Both the position numbers and the translations under genes were made by a program. Shown here in pieces: positions 17,158 to 25,595 of a DNA stretch of 64,000 nucleotides. Numbering within the stretch: position 1 is the first letter of the stretch; the number at the start of each line of letters is the position of its first letter. A model generated the notes under the pieces. The model was not told where the DNA came from and searched no databases. It was given only the letters and a program-made list of their open reading frames with translations. This DNA is from Janthinobacterium sp. FW305-129. GTDB lineage: Bacteria; Pseudomonadota; Gammaproteobacteria; Burkholderiales; Burkholderiaceae_D. The stretch is from the NCBI RefSeq assembly GCF_020858115.1, contig NZ_JACYMM010000006.1:310001-374000 (forward strand). The letters are read 5' to 3'.

Positions 17158-18309
17158 ATGCAGCGACGCTTACGGCTGGGCATGGTAGGGGGCGGGCAGG
17201 GCGCGTTCATCGGCGCCGTGCACCGCATCGCGGCGCGGATCGACGACCAGTATGAACTGGTGGCGGGCGCCCTGTCGTCCGACCCGCAGCGCGCGCGCGA
17301 CAGCGGCATCGCGCTGCATCTTTCTCCGGAGCGCTGCTACAGCGATTACCGCGCCATGGCGCAGGCGGAAAGCCAGCGCCCGGACGGCATCGAAGCCGTG
17401 GCCATCGTCACGCCGAATCATTTACATGCGCCCGTCGCCACGGCGTTCCTGGAAGCGGGCATCCATGTGATCTGCGACAAGCCGCTGGGCATCTCGCTGG
17501 CGGAAGGGCAGGCGCTGGCCGCGCTGGCCAAGCAGAAAAACCTGCTGTTTGCGCTCACGCATACCTACAGCGGTTATCCGCTGCTGCGCCATGCGAAAGC
17601 GATGGTCGAGGCGGGCGAAATCGGCGAGCTGCGCCTCGTGCAAGTCGAATATTCGCAGGATTGGCTGGCCGACGCGATACACGCGGGCGGCATGAGCGAG
17701 GGCAACTGGCATAACGACCCGCTGAAAGCAGGCCCGGGCGGCACCCTGCTCGACGTGGGCTTGCACGCGTATCACCTGGCGCAATTCGTCAGCGGCCTGA
17801 CGCCGCATGCCGTGCTGGCGGAATTGTCCACCTTTGTTCCGCACCGCACCCTGGACGACCACGTGCAGGTGATGCTGCGCTACGCCAACGGTGCCAAAGG
17901 CACCCTGTGGGCCAGCCAGGTGGCGACCGGTTGCGAAAACACGGTGCGTTTGCGTTTGTTCGGCAGCAAGGCGCAGCTGGACTTTGACCAGGAACAACCG
18001 AACGCGTTATGGTTCACTCCGCAGGGCGGCAACCGCCAGTTGCTGCGCCCGGGCCGGGTCGACAGCGCCGCCGCGCGCCACGCCACGCGCGTGCCGGCCG
18101 GCCATCCGGAAGGGTATCTGGAAGCGTTTGCCCAGCTGTACCTGGATGCGGCCCTGGCCATCCGCACCCTGCAGGCGGGCTTGCCCGTGCCCACCGAAGC
18201 CAGCTGGTTGCCGACGGTGGCCGATGGCGTGGCGGGCCTGGCCTTTGCCGAAGCCGTGCTGCGCAGCCATGCGCAGGGCGGTAGTTGGACCACCCTGGCG
18301 GACTGTTAA
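17158..18309 (+). CDS. Gfo/Idh/MocA-family NAD(P)-dependent sugar dehydrogenase
   Basis: 383 residues. The Rossmann fold starts LGMVGGGQGAFIG. VAIVTPNHLH and ICDKPLG (the usual EKP signature with Asp for Glu) follow, then a C-terminal alpha/beta substrate domain containing GPGGTLLDVGLHAYHLAQF. The family oxidises or reduces sugars, inositols or their phosphates. With the isomerase just before it, it probably processes the sugar brought in by the ABC importer. ATG follows AAGGAAACGAT. Confidence 0.88.
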   Translation: MQRRLRLGMVGGGQGAFIGAVHRIAARIDDQYELVAGALSSDPQRARDSGIALHLSPERCYSDYRAMAQAESQRPDGIEAVAIVTPNHLHAPVATAFLEAGIHVICDKPLGISLAEGQALAALAKQKNLLFALTHTYSGYPLLRHAKAMVEAGEIGELRLVQVEYSQDWLADAIHAGGMSEGNWHNDPLKAGPGGTLLDVGLHAYHLAQFVSGLTPHAVLAELSTFVPHRTLDDHVQVMLRYANGAKGTLWASQVATGCENTVRLRLFGSKAQLDFDQEQPNALWFTPQGGNRQLLRPGRVDSAAARHATRVPAGHPEGYLEAFAQLYLDAALAIRTLQAGLPVPTEASWLPTVADGVAGLAFAEAVLRSHAQGGSWTTLADC

Positions 18310-18318
18310 ACTGGGCGC

Positions 18319-18621
18319 ATGAGCGCGCCCCTGACCACCTTTATCGTTACCATCGTCCCGCAAGGCGGGCAATTCCCGGCCGAAGCGGGCACCACCGTGC
18401 TGGCCGCCGCCGAGCTGGCCGGCATCCGCCTGCTCAGTTCCTGCCGCAACGGCACGTGCCGCACCTGCCTCTGTCACATGCCCGAAGGAAAGGTGCGCTA
18501 CACGGTGGACTGGCCCGGCATCAGTCCCGATGAACGGCTCGACGGCTATATCCTGCCCTGCGTGGCCGTGGCGGACAGCGATGTCACCATCCAGGCGCGC
18601 GCCGTGCGCACGGGCACCTGA
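18319..18621 (+). CDS. [2Fe-2S] plant-type ferredoxin
   Basis: 100 residues, the usual length for a small ferredoxin. Cluster ligands are visible as SCRNGTCRTCLC (CX4CX2C), with the fourth Cys in YILPCVAVADS. It carries electrons for an oxygenase, reductase or dehydrogenase. It starts 10 bases after the dehydrogenase gene and is probably co-transcribed, though its redox partner is not evident. It ends one base before a convergent gene. Confidence 0.85.
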   Translation: MSAPLTTFIVTIVPQGGQFPAEAGTTVLAAAELAGIRLLSSCRNGTCRTCLCHMPEGKVRYTVDWPGISPDERLDGYILPCVAVADSDVTIQARAVRTGT

Positions 18622-18622
18622 C

Positions 18623-18934
18623 TCACGTTGGCTTGCCGCCCTTGAGGCGCTGCAGCAGCGCTTCCACGCCGTCGCTGACGGGCAAGCCGTGGCGGCGCAG
18701 CAGCTGCACGTGCAAGACCAGGTTTTCCAGCACCAGCTTGGCCGCCACGGCCAGCAGGGCCAGGTTGCGGTCTTCCGGGCTGAAACTTTCCATCGCGTCG
18801 GCCATCTCGCACAGGTGATTGGCGATCAGGCCGCGCAATTCCTGATCGTCGAAGGGCAGGTCGGCAAAGTCGATCGGGTCGGCCACTTCCACTTCCTGCA
18901 TCAGCACCGCTAGTTCTTCCGGGGTAATCGTCAT
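18623..18934 (-). CDS. Small conserved-looking protein of unknown function
   Basis: 103 residues, acidic N-terminus (EELAVLMQEVEVADPIDFADLPF) then predicted helices (LLAVAAKLVLENLVLHVQLL). No signal peptide or catalytic motif. It is read convergently to the ferredoxin gene with a one-base gap and divergently from the MoaD-like gene. Confidence 0.55.
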   Translation of the reverse strand: MTITPEELAVLMQEVEVADPIDFADLPFDDQELRGLIANHLCEMADAMESFSPEDRNLALLAVAAKLVLENLVLHVQLLRRHGLPVSDGVEALLQRLKGGKPT

Positions 18935-18968
18935 GCCTGGCCTCCTTGTGTGCTTGCCGCTATTTTAA

Positions 18969-18996
18969 TTGTATTGGCCGTAAAGCGGACTAGAAT
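18969..18996 (+). promoter_or_regulatory. Candidate sigma-70 promoter for the MoaD-like/beta-propeller pair
   Basis: TTGTAT (18969-18974), 16-base spacer, TAGAAT (18991-18996), 30 bases before the MoaD-like start. The -10 is good, the -35 is weak. Confidence 0.35.
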
Positions 18997-19025
18997 GAGT
19001 CCAGGCCGACGACGTCAAAGGCACT

Positions 19026-19295
19026 ATGGCGAACTTGCATTTTACGCAACAACTGGCGCGTTTCCTCGACGTCCCCACGGTGGACGTGGCGGCGCCATGC
19101 CTGCGCGCCGCCCTCGATAGCGTCTTTGCCCAGCAGCCGCGCCTGCGCGGCTACGTGCTCGACGAGCAGGGCGCCTTGCGTCCGAACGTGGTGATCTTCA
19201 TCGATGGCGCCCGTTGCCGCGAGCGGCGCGTGCTGGACGACCTATTGCGGCCCGACAGCCAGGTGTATATCTTGCAGGCACTTTCCGGAGGTTAA
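19026..19295 (+). CDS. MoaD/ThiS-like small ubiquitin-fold protein with C-terminal GG
   Basis: 89 residues. The beta-grasp pattern is seen in VVIFIDGARCRERR and VYILQALSGG, and the chain ends exactly in Gly-Gly, the site that is adenylated and thiocarboxylated in sulfur carriers. No E1-like activating enzyme or molybdopterin/thiamine gene is nearby. The partner is the beta-propeller gene that starts two bases later, an arrangement I have seen in other proteobacterial genomes. The role of the pair is not established; a dedicated sulfur carrier or a protein modifier are both possible. Confidence 0.75.
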   Translation: MANLHFTQQLARFLDVPTVDVAAPCLRAALDSVFAQQPRLRGYVLDEQGALRPNVVIFIDGARCRERRVLDDLLRPDSQVYILQALSGG

Positions 19296-19297
19296 TC

Positions 19298-20407
19298 ATG
19301 GGACCAGGCAGGGCGCAACGCGCGTATCTCGGCACCCGCAAGGGGCTGTTCCAGTTCGATGTCGATGCGGCCGGCGCCTGGCAGCTGGCGCTGGTGCAGT
19401 TTGCCGGCGACCCCGTCTCCATGCTGTTGCACGATGGCCGCGACGGCGCCCTGTACGCGGCTCTGAACCTGGGGCACTTCGGCGCCAAGCTGCACCGCCG
19501 CGATGCGGGCTCCAGCGCCTGGCAAGAAGTCGCCGTGCCCGCCTATCCCGCCAAGCCCGAGGGCAGCAGCGATACCGTGGACTGGACGGTGCGGCAGATC
19601 TGGTCGCTGGCGGCCGGCGGCGCGGACCAGCCCGGCGTGCTGTGGGCGGGCACCCTGCCTGGCGGCCTGTTCCGCTCAAGCGACCGCGGCGACAGCTGGC
19701 AGCTGGTGGACTCGTTGTGGAATGTGCCGCAGCGGGCGCAATGGTTTGGCGGCGGCTATGACGTGCCCGGCATCCACAGCATCTGCGTCGATCCGCGCGA
19801 CAGCAATACCGTGCTGGTGGGCGTGTCCTGCGGCGGCGTATGGCAAACGCGCGATGGCGGCGCCAGCTGGGCCTTGAGCGCGACGGGCATGCGGGCCGAC
19901 TACATGCCGCCCGAACTCGATGAAAACGAAGCCGTGCAAGACCCGCACCGCATCGTGCGCAGCGCCGGCACGCCGGACGCGCTGTGGTGCCAGCACCATA
20001 ACGGCATCTGGCGCTCGCAAGACGCGGGCTGGCACTGGCAGGAAGTCACCACGGCGCCGCTGTCGCATTTCGGCTTTGCCGTGGCCGTGCATCCGCGCGA
20101 TGGCGACACGGCCTGGTTCGTGCCCGCGCAGGCGGACGTGCTGCGCATACCCATCGATGGTGCGCTGGCCGTGACGCGCACGCGCGACGGCGGCAAAACG
20201 TTCCAGGTGTTGCGCGAGGGATTGCCGCAGCGGCATTGCTACGACCTCGTGTACCGCCACGGGCTGGCGCTGGCCGACGACGGGCGCAGTTTAGTGATGG
20301 CGTCGACGACGGGCGGCGCCTGGTATTCGGGTGACGAGGGCGAACATTGGCAGACCATCTCCGCCCACTTGCCGCCCGTCTATGCCGTCTGTTTTGCCAC
20401 GCCGTAA
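19298..20407 (+). CDS. BNR/WD40-like beta-propeller protein (sialidase-fold, function unknown)
   Basis: 369 residues with repeated propeller blades ending in BNR/Asp-box-like phrases: LFRSSDRGDSWQLV, VWQTRDGGASWALS, IWRSQDAGWHWQEV, VTRTRDGGKTFQVL and WYSGDEGEHWQTI. There is no signal peptide, so it is probably cytoplasmic, unlike true sialidases. ATG 19298 is preceded by CCGGAGG and lies 2 bases after the MoaD-like stop, so the two are co-translated. The 3' end overlaps the convergent TetR gene by 28 bases. Confidence 0.75.
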   Translation: MGPGRAQRAYLGTRKGLFQFDVDAAGAWQLALVQFAGDPVSMLLHDGRDGALYAALNLGHFGAKLHRRDAGSSAWQEVAVPAYPAKPEGSSDTVDWTVRQIWSLAAGGADQPGVLWAGTLPGGLFRSSDRGDSWQLVDSLWNVPQRAQWFGGGYDVPGIHSICVDPRDSNTVLVGVSCGGVWQTRDGGASWALSATGMRADYMPPELDENEAVQDPHRIVRSAGTPDALWCQHHNGIWRSQDAGWHWQEVTTAPLSHFGFAVAVHPRDGDTAWFVPAQADVLRIPIDGALAVTRTRDGGKTFQVLREGLPQRHCYDLVYRHGLALADDGRSLVMASTTGGAWYSGDEGEHWQTISAHLPPVYAVCFATP

Positions 20408-21003
20408 TAGCACAGGAAGATATCGACGGCCAGTTCCGTCACTTCGCGCCGGCGTGCCGGGCCCAGCAGAGGCTCACCGAGGGTGATCTGCGGCCAGAAG
20501 GCAAAGGTCTTCAGTGGAGCCATCAGCAGGTGCCCCACTTCCAGCGTCTCGCCCGCCTTGATGCGCCCGTCTTGCTGCGCCGCGCGGATCCAGATATTCA
20601 AGCCCGTTTCCTTTTCATTCAGGCGCGCCACCATCGCTTGCGCGCGCTCGGGCGAGTGGATGGTTTCGCCAAAGATCACGCGCGCCAGGTCGATGAATGC
20701 CGCGTCGCACAGCAAGGCCATCTTTTGCTCGACCAGGGCCAGCACTTGCGGCCGCAGCGGCTGGTTGGCCACATAGGGCACGGCAGGCTGGGCCATGCTG
20801 CTTTCCCACATGCGCTGCAGGATTTCCGCGAACAGCTCGTCCTTGCTGGGGAAATGGTTGTACACGGTGCGCTTGGACACGGCGGCCGTGGCGGCGATCC
20901 TGTCCATGCTGGTCGCATCAAAACCGTGCTCGCGGAACTCGGCGATGGCGGCATCGACGATGGCGACGCGCTTGCGGTCGGTGAGGCGTTGCGGTGCGGC
21001 CAT
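20380..21003 (-). CDS. TetR-family regulator
   Basis: 207 residues. The helix-turn-helix is at about 29-50 (MDRIAATAAVSKRTVYNHFPSKDEL); the rest is the ligand/dimer domain of the AcrR-like type. ATG 21003 follows AAAGGAGA. It diverges from a metallo-hydrolase gene across 115 bases that contain a 15-base dyad, the likely operator. Its end overlaps the convergent propeller gene by 28 bases. The effector is unknown. Confidence 0.88.
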   Translation of the reverse strand: MAAPQRLTDRKRVAIVDAAIAEFREHGFDATSMDRIAATAAVSKRTVYNHFPSKDELFAEILQRMWESSMAQPAVPYVANQPLRPQVLALVEQKMALLCDAAFIDLARVIFGETIHSPERAQAMVARLNEKETGLNIWIRAAQQDGRIKAGETLEVGHLLMAPLKTFAFWPQITLGEPLLGPARRREVTELAVDIFLCYYGVAKQTA

Positions 21004-21066
21004 GGCTGAAAATCTCCTTTGAAAACAATATTTTACACCTCTTGGTTTACTTTGCCAGAAATAGGA

Positions 21067-21081
21067 ACTACACTGTGTAGT
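21067..21081. promoter_or_regulatory. Candidate TetR operator
   Basis: Perfect dyad ACTACAC-T-GTGTAGT in the divergent spacer. It overlaps a plausible -10 (TGTAGT, 21076-21081) that stands 18 bases after TTGCCA (21052-21057) and reads toward the hydrolase gene. Repression by the adjacent TetR protein is inferred. Confidence 0.6.
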
Positions 21082-21118
21082 GTAATTTAATCCTTGTATT
21101 TTATTGACCGGGCTGCAT

Positions 21119-22198
21119 ATGTACCGCATCTTATTCTTGGGAGTTCTGATCATCATGAGTTCTTGCACCTTGCGCGCCGCGCCCGTCGCGCCCACCGAAT
21201 CACCGCAACGCCTCGACGGCAAGTTCCGCAATCCCGTGCAGATGCACAAGCTGGGCACGGCGGCAACGCTCAAGCTGATGTGGACGTTTCTCTTCGATAA
21301 GCCCGACAGCACCGTGCCGGCCGCTGCCGTGCCCGTGCAAGCCCTGACCCGGGCGCAACTGCTGGCCGCGCCCGACAACAGCCTGTTTCGCCTCGGCCAT
21401 TCGACCCTGCTGCTGAAACTGAACAACGCATTCTTCCTCACCGATCCCGTGTTTTCCGAGCGCGCCTCGCCCGTGCAATGGGCCGGCCCGAAGCGCTTTC
21501 ACCAGCCGCCCATCAGCATCGCCGACTTGCCGCCGATCAAGGCCGTCATCCTGTCGCACGACCATTATGACCACCTCGACCATGCTGCCGTGCTGCAACT
21601 GGCGGCCAAGACCGAACATTTTATTGCGCCGCTGGGCGTGGGCGACACCCTGGTGTCCTGGGGCGTGCCGGCCGCCAAGGTGCAGCAATTCGACTGGTGG
21701 CAGGGGACGACGATAGCCGGCGTGAAACTCGTCGCGACGCCGTCGCAGCATTTCTCGGGACGCGGCTTGTTTGACGGTAATCAAACCCTGTGGGCCTCGT
21801 GGGTCATCGACGCGCCCGGGGTGCGCGTGTTTTTCAGCGGCGATTCCGGCTATTTCGACGGTTTCAAGCAGATCGGCGACAAATACGGCCCGTTCGACGT
21901 GACCATGATCGAAACGGGCGCCTACGACAAGCTGTGGCCGGACGTGCACATGCAGCCCGAGGAAACCTTGCAAGCCCACCTGGACTTGCGCGGCAAGTGG
22001 CTGATGCCCGTGCATAACGGCACCTTTGACCTGGGGCTGCACGCCTGGCATGAGCCGTTCGACCGCATTGCGGGACTGGCGGCCAAGCGGGGCGTGAACC
22101 TGGCCACGCCGCAGATGGGCGAGGCGGTTGACCTGGCGCAGCCGAAGCAGGGGACTACATGGTGGCTGCCAATGCTGGAAGAGGAAATGCTGCGGTAA
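21119..22198 (+). CDS. Metallo-beta-lactamase-fold hydrolase (UlaG / NAPE-PLD-like), lipoprotein
   Basis: 359 residues from ATG 21119. The N-terminus ends in a lipobox-like IIMSSC, so it may be membrane anchored. The zinc motif is SHDHYDHLDH, with further ligands in SGDSGYFDG and PVHNGTFDLGLH. FRLGHSTLLLKLNN is typical of the NAPE-PLD/UlaG branch, which hydrolyses phosphodiesters or lactones. It is controlled, by inference, by the divergent TetR gene. TTG 21104 is a possible earlier start but would bury the signal sequence. Confidence 0.8.
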   Translation: MYRILFLGVLIIMSSCTLRAAPVAPTESPQRLDGKFRNPVQMHKLGTAATLKLMWTFLFDKPDSTVPAAAVPVQALTRAQLLAAPDNSLFRLGHSTLLLKLNNAFFLTDPVFSERASPVQWAGPKRFHQPPISIADLPPIKAVILSHDHYDHLDHAAVLQLAAKTEHFIAPLGVGDTLVSWGVPAAKVQQFDWWQGTTIAGVKLVATPSQHFSGRGLFDGNQTLWASWVIDAPGVRVFFSGDSGYFDGFKQIGDKYGPFDVTMIETGAYDKLWPDVHMQPEETLQAHLDLRGKWLMPVHNGTFDLGLHAWHEPFDRIAGLAAKRGVNLATPQMGEAVDLAQPKQGTTWWLPMLEEEMLR

Positions 22199-22207
22199 TT
22201 TACGCCG

Positions 22208-22549
22208 TTACGCCGTCACGTCGATCAGGCGGCCCAGCGTCTGGCCATAGCCGTTCAGCTGGGGCGTGCTTTTCGGCGCGGCCGGGATGGCTTGCTGCGG
22301 CACGGCTACCTTGATCGCCTGGTCCAGCTGCGGTGCCTTCACGGCGGCGGGGGCATCGGCCTGCACTTGCTGGCTGCTGCGTTGCGTCTGGCTCAGCGAT
22401 TCCTGTTCCCGCGCCAGCAGCTGGCGGCTTTGCGCCAGCTGTTCGCTGTCGCGCCGTACCTGGTTCTGGCCTTGCTCGACCCGGCGCTGCGCCGTGGCCA
22501 GCGAGGCTTGCAAGTTGTTGACGGATGTTAGCGTGACCACATTGTTCAC
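22208..22549 (-). CDS. Small coiled-coil protein of unknown function
   Basis: About 113 residues if the GTG at 22549 is used; the start is uncertain because neither GTG 22549 nor GTG 22540 has a clear Shine-Dalgarno. The first half is a Gln-rich heptad-like helix (LQASLATAQRRVEQGQNQV, LLAREQESLSQTQ), and the tail is Ala/Pro-rich. No membrane segment or known domain. It is convergent with the metallo-hydrolase gene, 9 bases apart. Confidence 0.45.
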   Translation of the reverse strand: MNNVVTLTSVNNLQASLATAQRRVEQGQNQVRRDSEQLAQSRQLLAREQESLSQTQRSSQQVQADAPAAVKAPQLDQAIKVAVPQQAIPAAPKSTPQLNGYGQTLGRLIDVTA

Positions 22550-22973
22550 CTTTGAAAGAATATCCAGGCTTGCGCAGGAGAGGGAAGTCAGGCCGGGGAG
22601 CGCGACGTGTCCGCAGGTAATCTTTACCTGAATCAAGAGTAGGACAAATTCTCGCACAGTTCCAGTGAATTATGTTTTCTTGATAATTTTATCGTGCGCG
22701 CTTTGCCTTGCCGAAGCGGCATGCCGAAACTGGCCAGACATTTGCCAAAGTGAGTACCCGCTGTGGCTTTCAGTCCTTGTTTGTCTGGCATTGCCGAGGC
22801 CAGGCCGCACAGTTGTTAAACGTGGTCGCCTATAAAACGTTGCTTTTTAAATAGTCAATATGTTGTTGTTTTTCTACCATGTATGCGCACGCGAATGCGC
22901 GGCCTGTTTGGCGCTCTGGGCTATAATGGACGGTCAGAGTTGGTTTCTTTTGCCATACAGACAGGTAGTTAAC
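22550..22973. promoter_or_regulatory. Spacer upstream of the second LacI gene, with a -10 box
   Basis: About 420 bases without a convincing gene. It contains a perfect TATAAT at 22922-22927, 47 bases before the LacI start, but no good -35 at the right distance. A short dyad GCGCACGCGAATGCGC is at 22885-22900. The stretch 22780-22880 is AT-rich. Nothing else is recognised. Confidence 0.4.
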
Positions 22974-23984
22974 ATGAATCTCAAGAGCCTCGCAATTGCC
23001 CTCGGCATGTCGAAAACGACAGTCAGCAGGGCGTTGAACGGCTATCCGGAAGTCAATTCCCGCACCCGTGAAATCGTCCTGGCCGCCGCCAAGAAAGTCG
23101 GCTACCGGCCCAATCCGCTGGCGCGCAGCCTGGCCGTCGGCCGCACCAACGTGCTCGGCATGATCTATCCGCTGCTGCCCAGCGACCTGGGCGACAGCGT
23201 CTTTCTTTCCGTCGTGAATGGCATGTCGGATGCCGTCGAAGCGTCGAAGATGAGCCTGATCATCGCGCCCGTGTCGCCGCAGAACGAACAGCCGTCATAT
23301 GAAAACATGGTGCGCGGGCGCCAGGTCGATGGCCTCGTGGTGGGCCGCACCAAGGTGGTCGACGAACGCATCGCGTATTTGACGAAGGTCGGCTTTCCGT
23401 TTGTCGCGAACGGCCGCACGCGCATCGACGCGCCGTACGCGTATTTTGACTACGACAACGACACGGGCATCGACCTGGCCGTGTCCTTCCTGGCGGCGCA
23501 TGGCCACCAGCGTATCGCCCTGCTGAGCGCGCCGCTGGAGCTGCATTTTGCTTATGAGCGCAAGGAAAGCTTTATCCGCTGCATGGCGCAGGCGGGCTTG
23601 CCGCTGGATCCCGCCTATCTGCTCGATAATACTTTCGACCGCCGCAGCGGCTACCAGGCCATGCAGCAATTGCTGGCTTGCTCGCCCCGTCCGACGGCCG
23701 TCATCGTCGACAACCACCTGTCCGGCGTGGGCGTGGTGCGCGCGCTGATGGATGCGGGTATCGAAATCGGCAAGGAAATCTCCGTCATTGTCTGGGGCAA
23801 TGTGGAAGACACTTTGATCGGCATCAACGTCACCACCATCGACCAGCCCGACCTGCGCCGCGCCGGCGCCAAGATGGTGGAAATGCTGCAATCGCTGCTG
23901 GCCGGCACGCCGCCGGAACGGCTGCAGGAAATCTGGCAACCGGTGCTGTTGCCGGGGGCGACGGTGGGGCGCTGCGCGGATTGA
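22974..23984 (+). CDS. LacI-family regulator
   Basis: 336 residues from ATG 22974 (GACAGGTAG upstream). The helix-turn-helix begins at residue 2 (LKSLAIALGMSKTTVSRALNGY), followed by the hinge (NPLARSLAVGRTNVLGMI) and the sugar-sensing domain (YDNDTGIDLAVSFLAAHGHQRIALL). Members with this short N-terminus control alpha-glucoside or similar sugar genes. No transporter or enzyme lies beside it, so its target is elsewhere. It converges on the low-G+C gene at 23992. Confidence 0.85.
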   Translation: MNLKSLAIALGMSKTTVSRALNGYPEVNSRTREIVLAAAKKVGYRPNPLARSLAVGRTNVLGMIYPLLPSDLGDSVFLSVVNGMSDAVEASKMSLIIAPVSPQNEQPSYENMVRGRQVDGLVVGRTKVVDERIAYLTKVGFPFVANGRTRIDAPYAYFDYDNDTGIDLAVSFLAAHGHQRIALLSAPLELHFAYERKESFIRCMAQAGLPLDPAYLLDNTFDRRSGYQAMQQLLACSPRPTAVIVDNHLSGVGVVRALMDAGIEIGKEISVIVWGNVEDTLIGINVTTIDQPDLRRAGAKMVEMLQSLLAGTPPERLQEIWQPVLLPGATVGRCAD

Positions 23985-23991
23985 CATCAGT

Positions 23992-25449
23992 TCATGCCCA
24001 GTATGGGACGTATTCCGCGAATTTATTGCCGCTGGTGCTGTCCTTGCGCTTGATGCGTCCCGCTGCGACAGCATCGGCAATCAAGTTGGTGATTTGATTG
24101 CGCTGGCGCTCGCTGACCTTGAAGCGGGTACGCAAGGTGGTATTGGTCAATGTCTGGCTGGAAAAATACTGCAAAACGGCATGTTGATAGCAAGCTTCCA
24201 CGCGCTCGACCTGCGCCATGTCGGCGAACTGCCTTGGCGCGTACAAGGTGACTTGGAAACCATTTTCCAGTGGCGTGAAGAGGACGGGCGGCATGCCGAA
24301 TAACTCGACGGCCGAGACCACTTTTTGGAATCCCGTACCCCTTTCTTCACAGATCCGATATTGCCGAAATTTGGATGCCAGCAATTCATTGCGTGACTCT
24401 GGTGTCGTACCGATCAGACGGTCAAGGCGCTTGCTTGGAAGCAGTGTCCCCGGATTGGTGAAGGTGATGCGGTCGTCGTAGATTTCTATAGTAGGGCCAG
24501 CGCCTGTGACGTTGAAATCCTGGTGGATCAAGGCATTCGCGATTAATTCGCGTAGCGCAATTTCAGGATAGAGGCTAACTTGCTCACGCAGGGATTGCTG
24601 GATCACTTCCGAATGTGGCAGGACGCGCAGTAGATAGCCGATCAAGCCTTCGAAACCCACTGCATAGCCTTTGTTGCCGCGAACTTCATCAATTGTATCG
24701 ACTTTGTTGGTGCCGCTATAACGGATGACGCGAATACGTTTACGACTGAGGTGCGTGAAGTGCTCCAACTCACGCGCTGCTGAGATACCACCGAAATGCG
24801 TAATGTAGTAGCCGCTGCCATCGGGAATGACCATATTTTCCTCCTCCAGCCAGCGCATCAGCTCAAAGCTGTCGTCAGGAAGAGGGCGTTGCAAGAGTTT
24901 GGAAATGGTCGCCAGATCGAGATGTTCGATGACTTCATCGGCAGAAAGCAGGGGTGTCGTTCGTAGTTCCTCCCAGCGGGGAGCATGGCTGTTGAGCATG
25001 AGTGCACCAACTTCCGATCGAGATGCTTTACGACTTGTGCCACCCGATCTTATCCATGTTTCTTCAATACTCTTGCCCCTGCGATGTGCGGGCTTGTCTG
25101 CTTGTTCACGGATATAAACGAATAATAAAGGAACGGTGTCGTATTCGACTACTGCATGGTCGAGGATAAGAGGCGGCTCAACTGCATCGCGGCCCAGATT
25201 GGTCAACTGCAAAATGGTTTCTTCAACTTGAGTTTGCTCAACTCCCATCAGCGCAGCTCCAGCGTCTGCGATGCCATAGACCATATAGCCGCCGTGCGGA
25301 CAATTGGAGAAGGCGATCAGATGTTCGATTAAGCGCTCTTTGTTGCCGGACAACGATAGTTTCCAGTCCAGTTCATTGATCTCATGGGGCACGGGATCCC
25401 GACTGGACTTAAGCAGCGCTATTGCCTGGACGACCCAATGTTTTGCCAT
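23992..25449 (-). CDS. AlbA_2 / Schlafen-type ATP-binding transcriptional regulator-like protein
   Basis: 485 residues. The N-terminal AlbA_2 domain (residues about 20-155) shows ELDWKLSLSG, LIAFSNCPHGGYMVYGIAD and YIREQADKPAHRRG. A middle region follows, then a GHKL-like ATPase segment with ELIANALIHQDF (N-box), IEIYDDRITFTNPG and GTGFQKVV, and a C-terminal winged helix (LRTRFKVSERQRNQITNLI). Such proteins are often accessory genes, some linked to defence or stress; none of these roles is shown here. Base composition is clearly lower than that of its neighbours (29 of 60 G/C in 24541-24600), which suggests horizontal gain of a single gene. Confidence 0.8.
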   Translation of the reverse strand: MAKHWVVQAIALLKSSRDPVPHEINELDWKLSLSGNKERLIEHLIAFSNCPHGGYMVYGIADAGAALMGVEQTQVEETILQLTNLGRDAVEPPLILDHAVVEYDTVPLLFVYIREQADKPAHRRGKSIEETWIRSGGTSRKASRSEVGALMLNSHAPRWEELRTTPLLSADEVIEHLDLATISKLLQRPLPDDSFELMRWLEEENMVIPDGSGYYITHFGGISAARELEHFTHLSRKRIRVIRYSGTNKVDTIDEVRGNKGYAVGFEGLIGYLLRVLPHSEVIQQSLREQVSLYPEIALRELIANALIHQDFNVTGAGPTIEIYDDRITFTNPGTLLPSKRLDRLIGTTPESRNELLASKFRQYRICEERGTGFQKVVSAVELFGMPPVLFTPLENGFQVTLYAPRQFADMAQVERVEACYQHAVLQYFSSQTLTNTTLRTRFKVSERQRNQITNLIADAVAAGRIKRKDSTSGNKFAEYVPYWA

Positions 25450-25549
25450 GTGATTGTAAGTGGCTGATTTTTATGGTTATTTTGCGTCTGTCGTTTTTCT
25501 GGTGTGATAAAGCGAGTGAAATAAATGGCAGGATCAGGATAGTGAATTA

Positions 25550-25580
25550 AACGCTGCCAGGCAAGCCACCTGGCAGCGTT
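25550..25580 (-). terminator. Terminator of the 2-oxoacid:ferredoxin oxidoreductase gene
   Basis: Perfect 12-base stem (arms AACGCTGCCAGG and CCTGGCAGCGTT, 7-base loop) just after the oxidoreductase stop, followed on the minus strand by TTTAATT. Confidence 0.75.
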
Positions 25581-25595
25581 GTATTCCAGAGTTAC

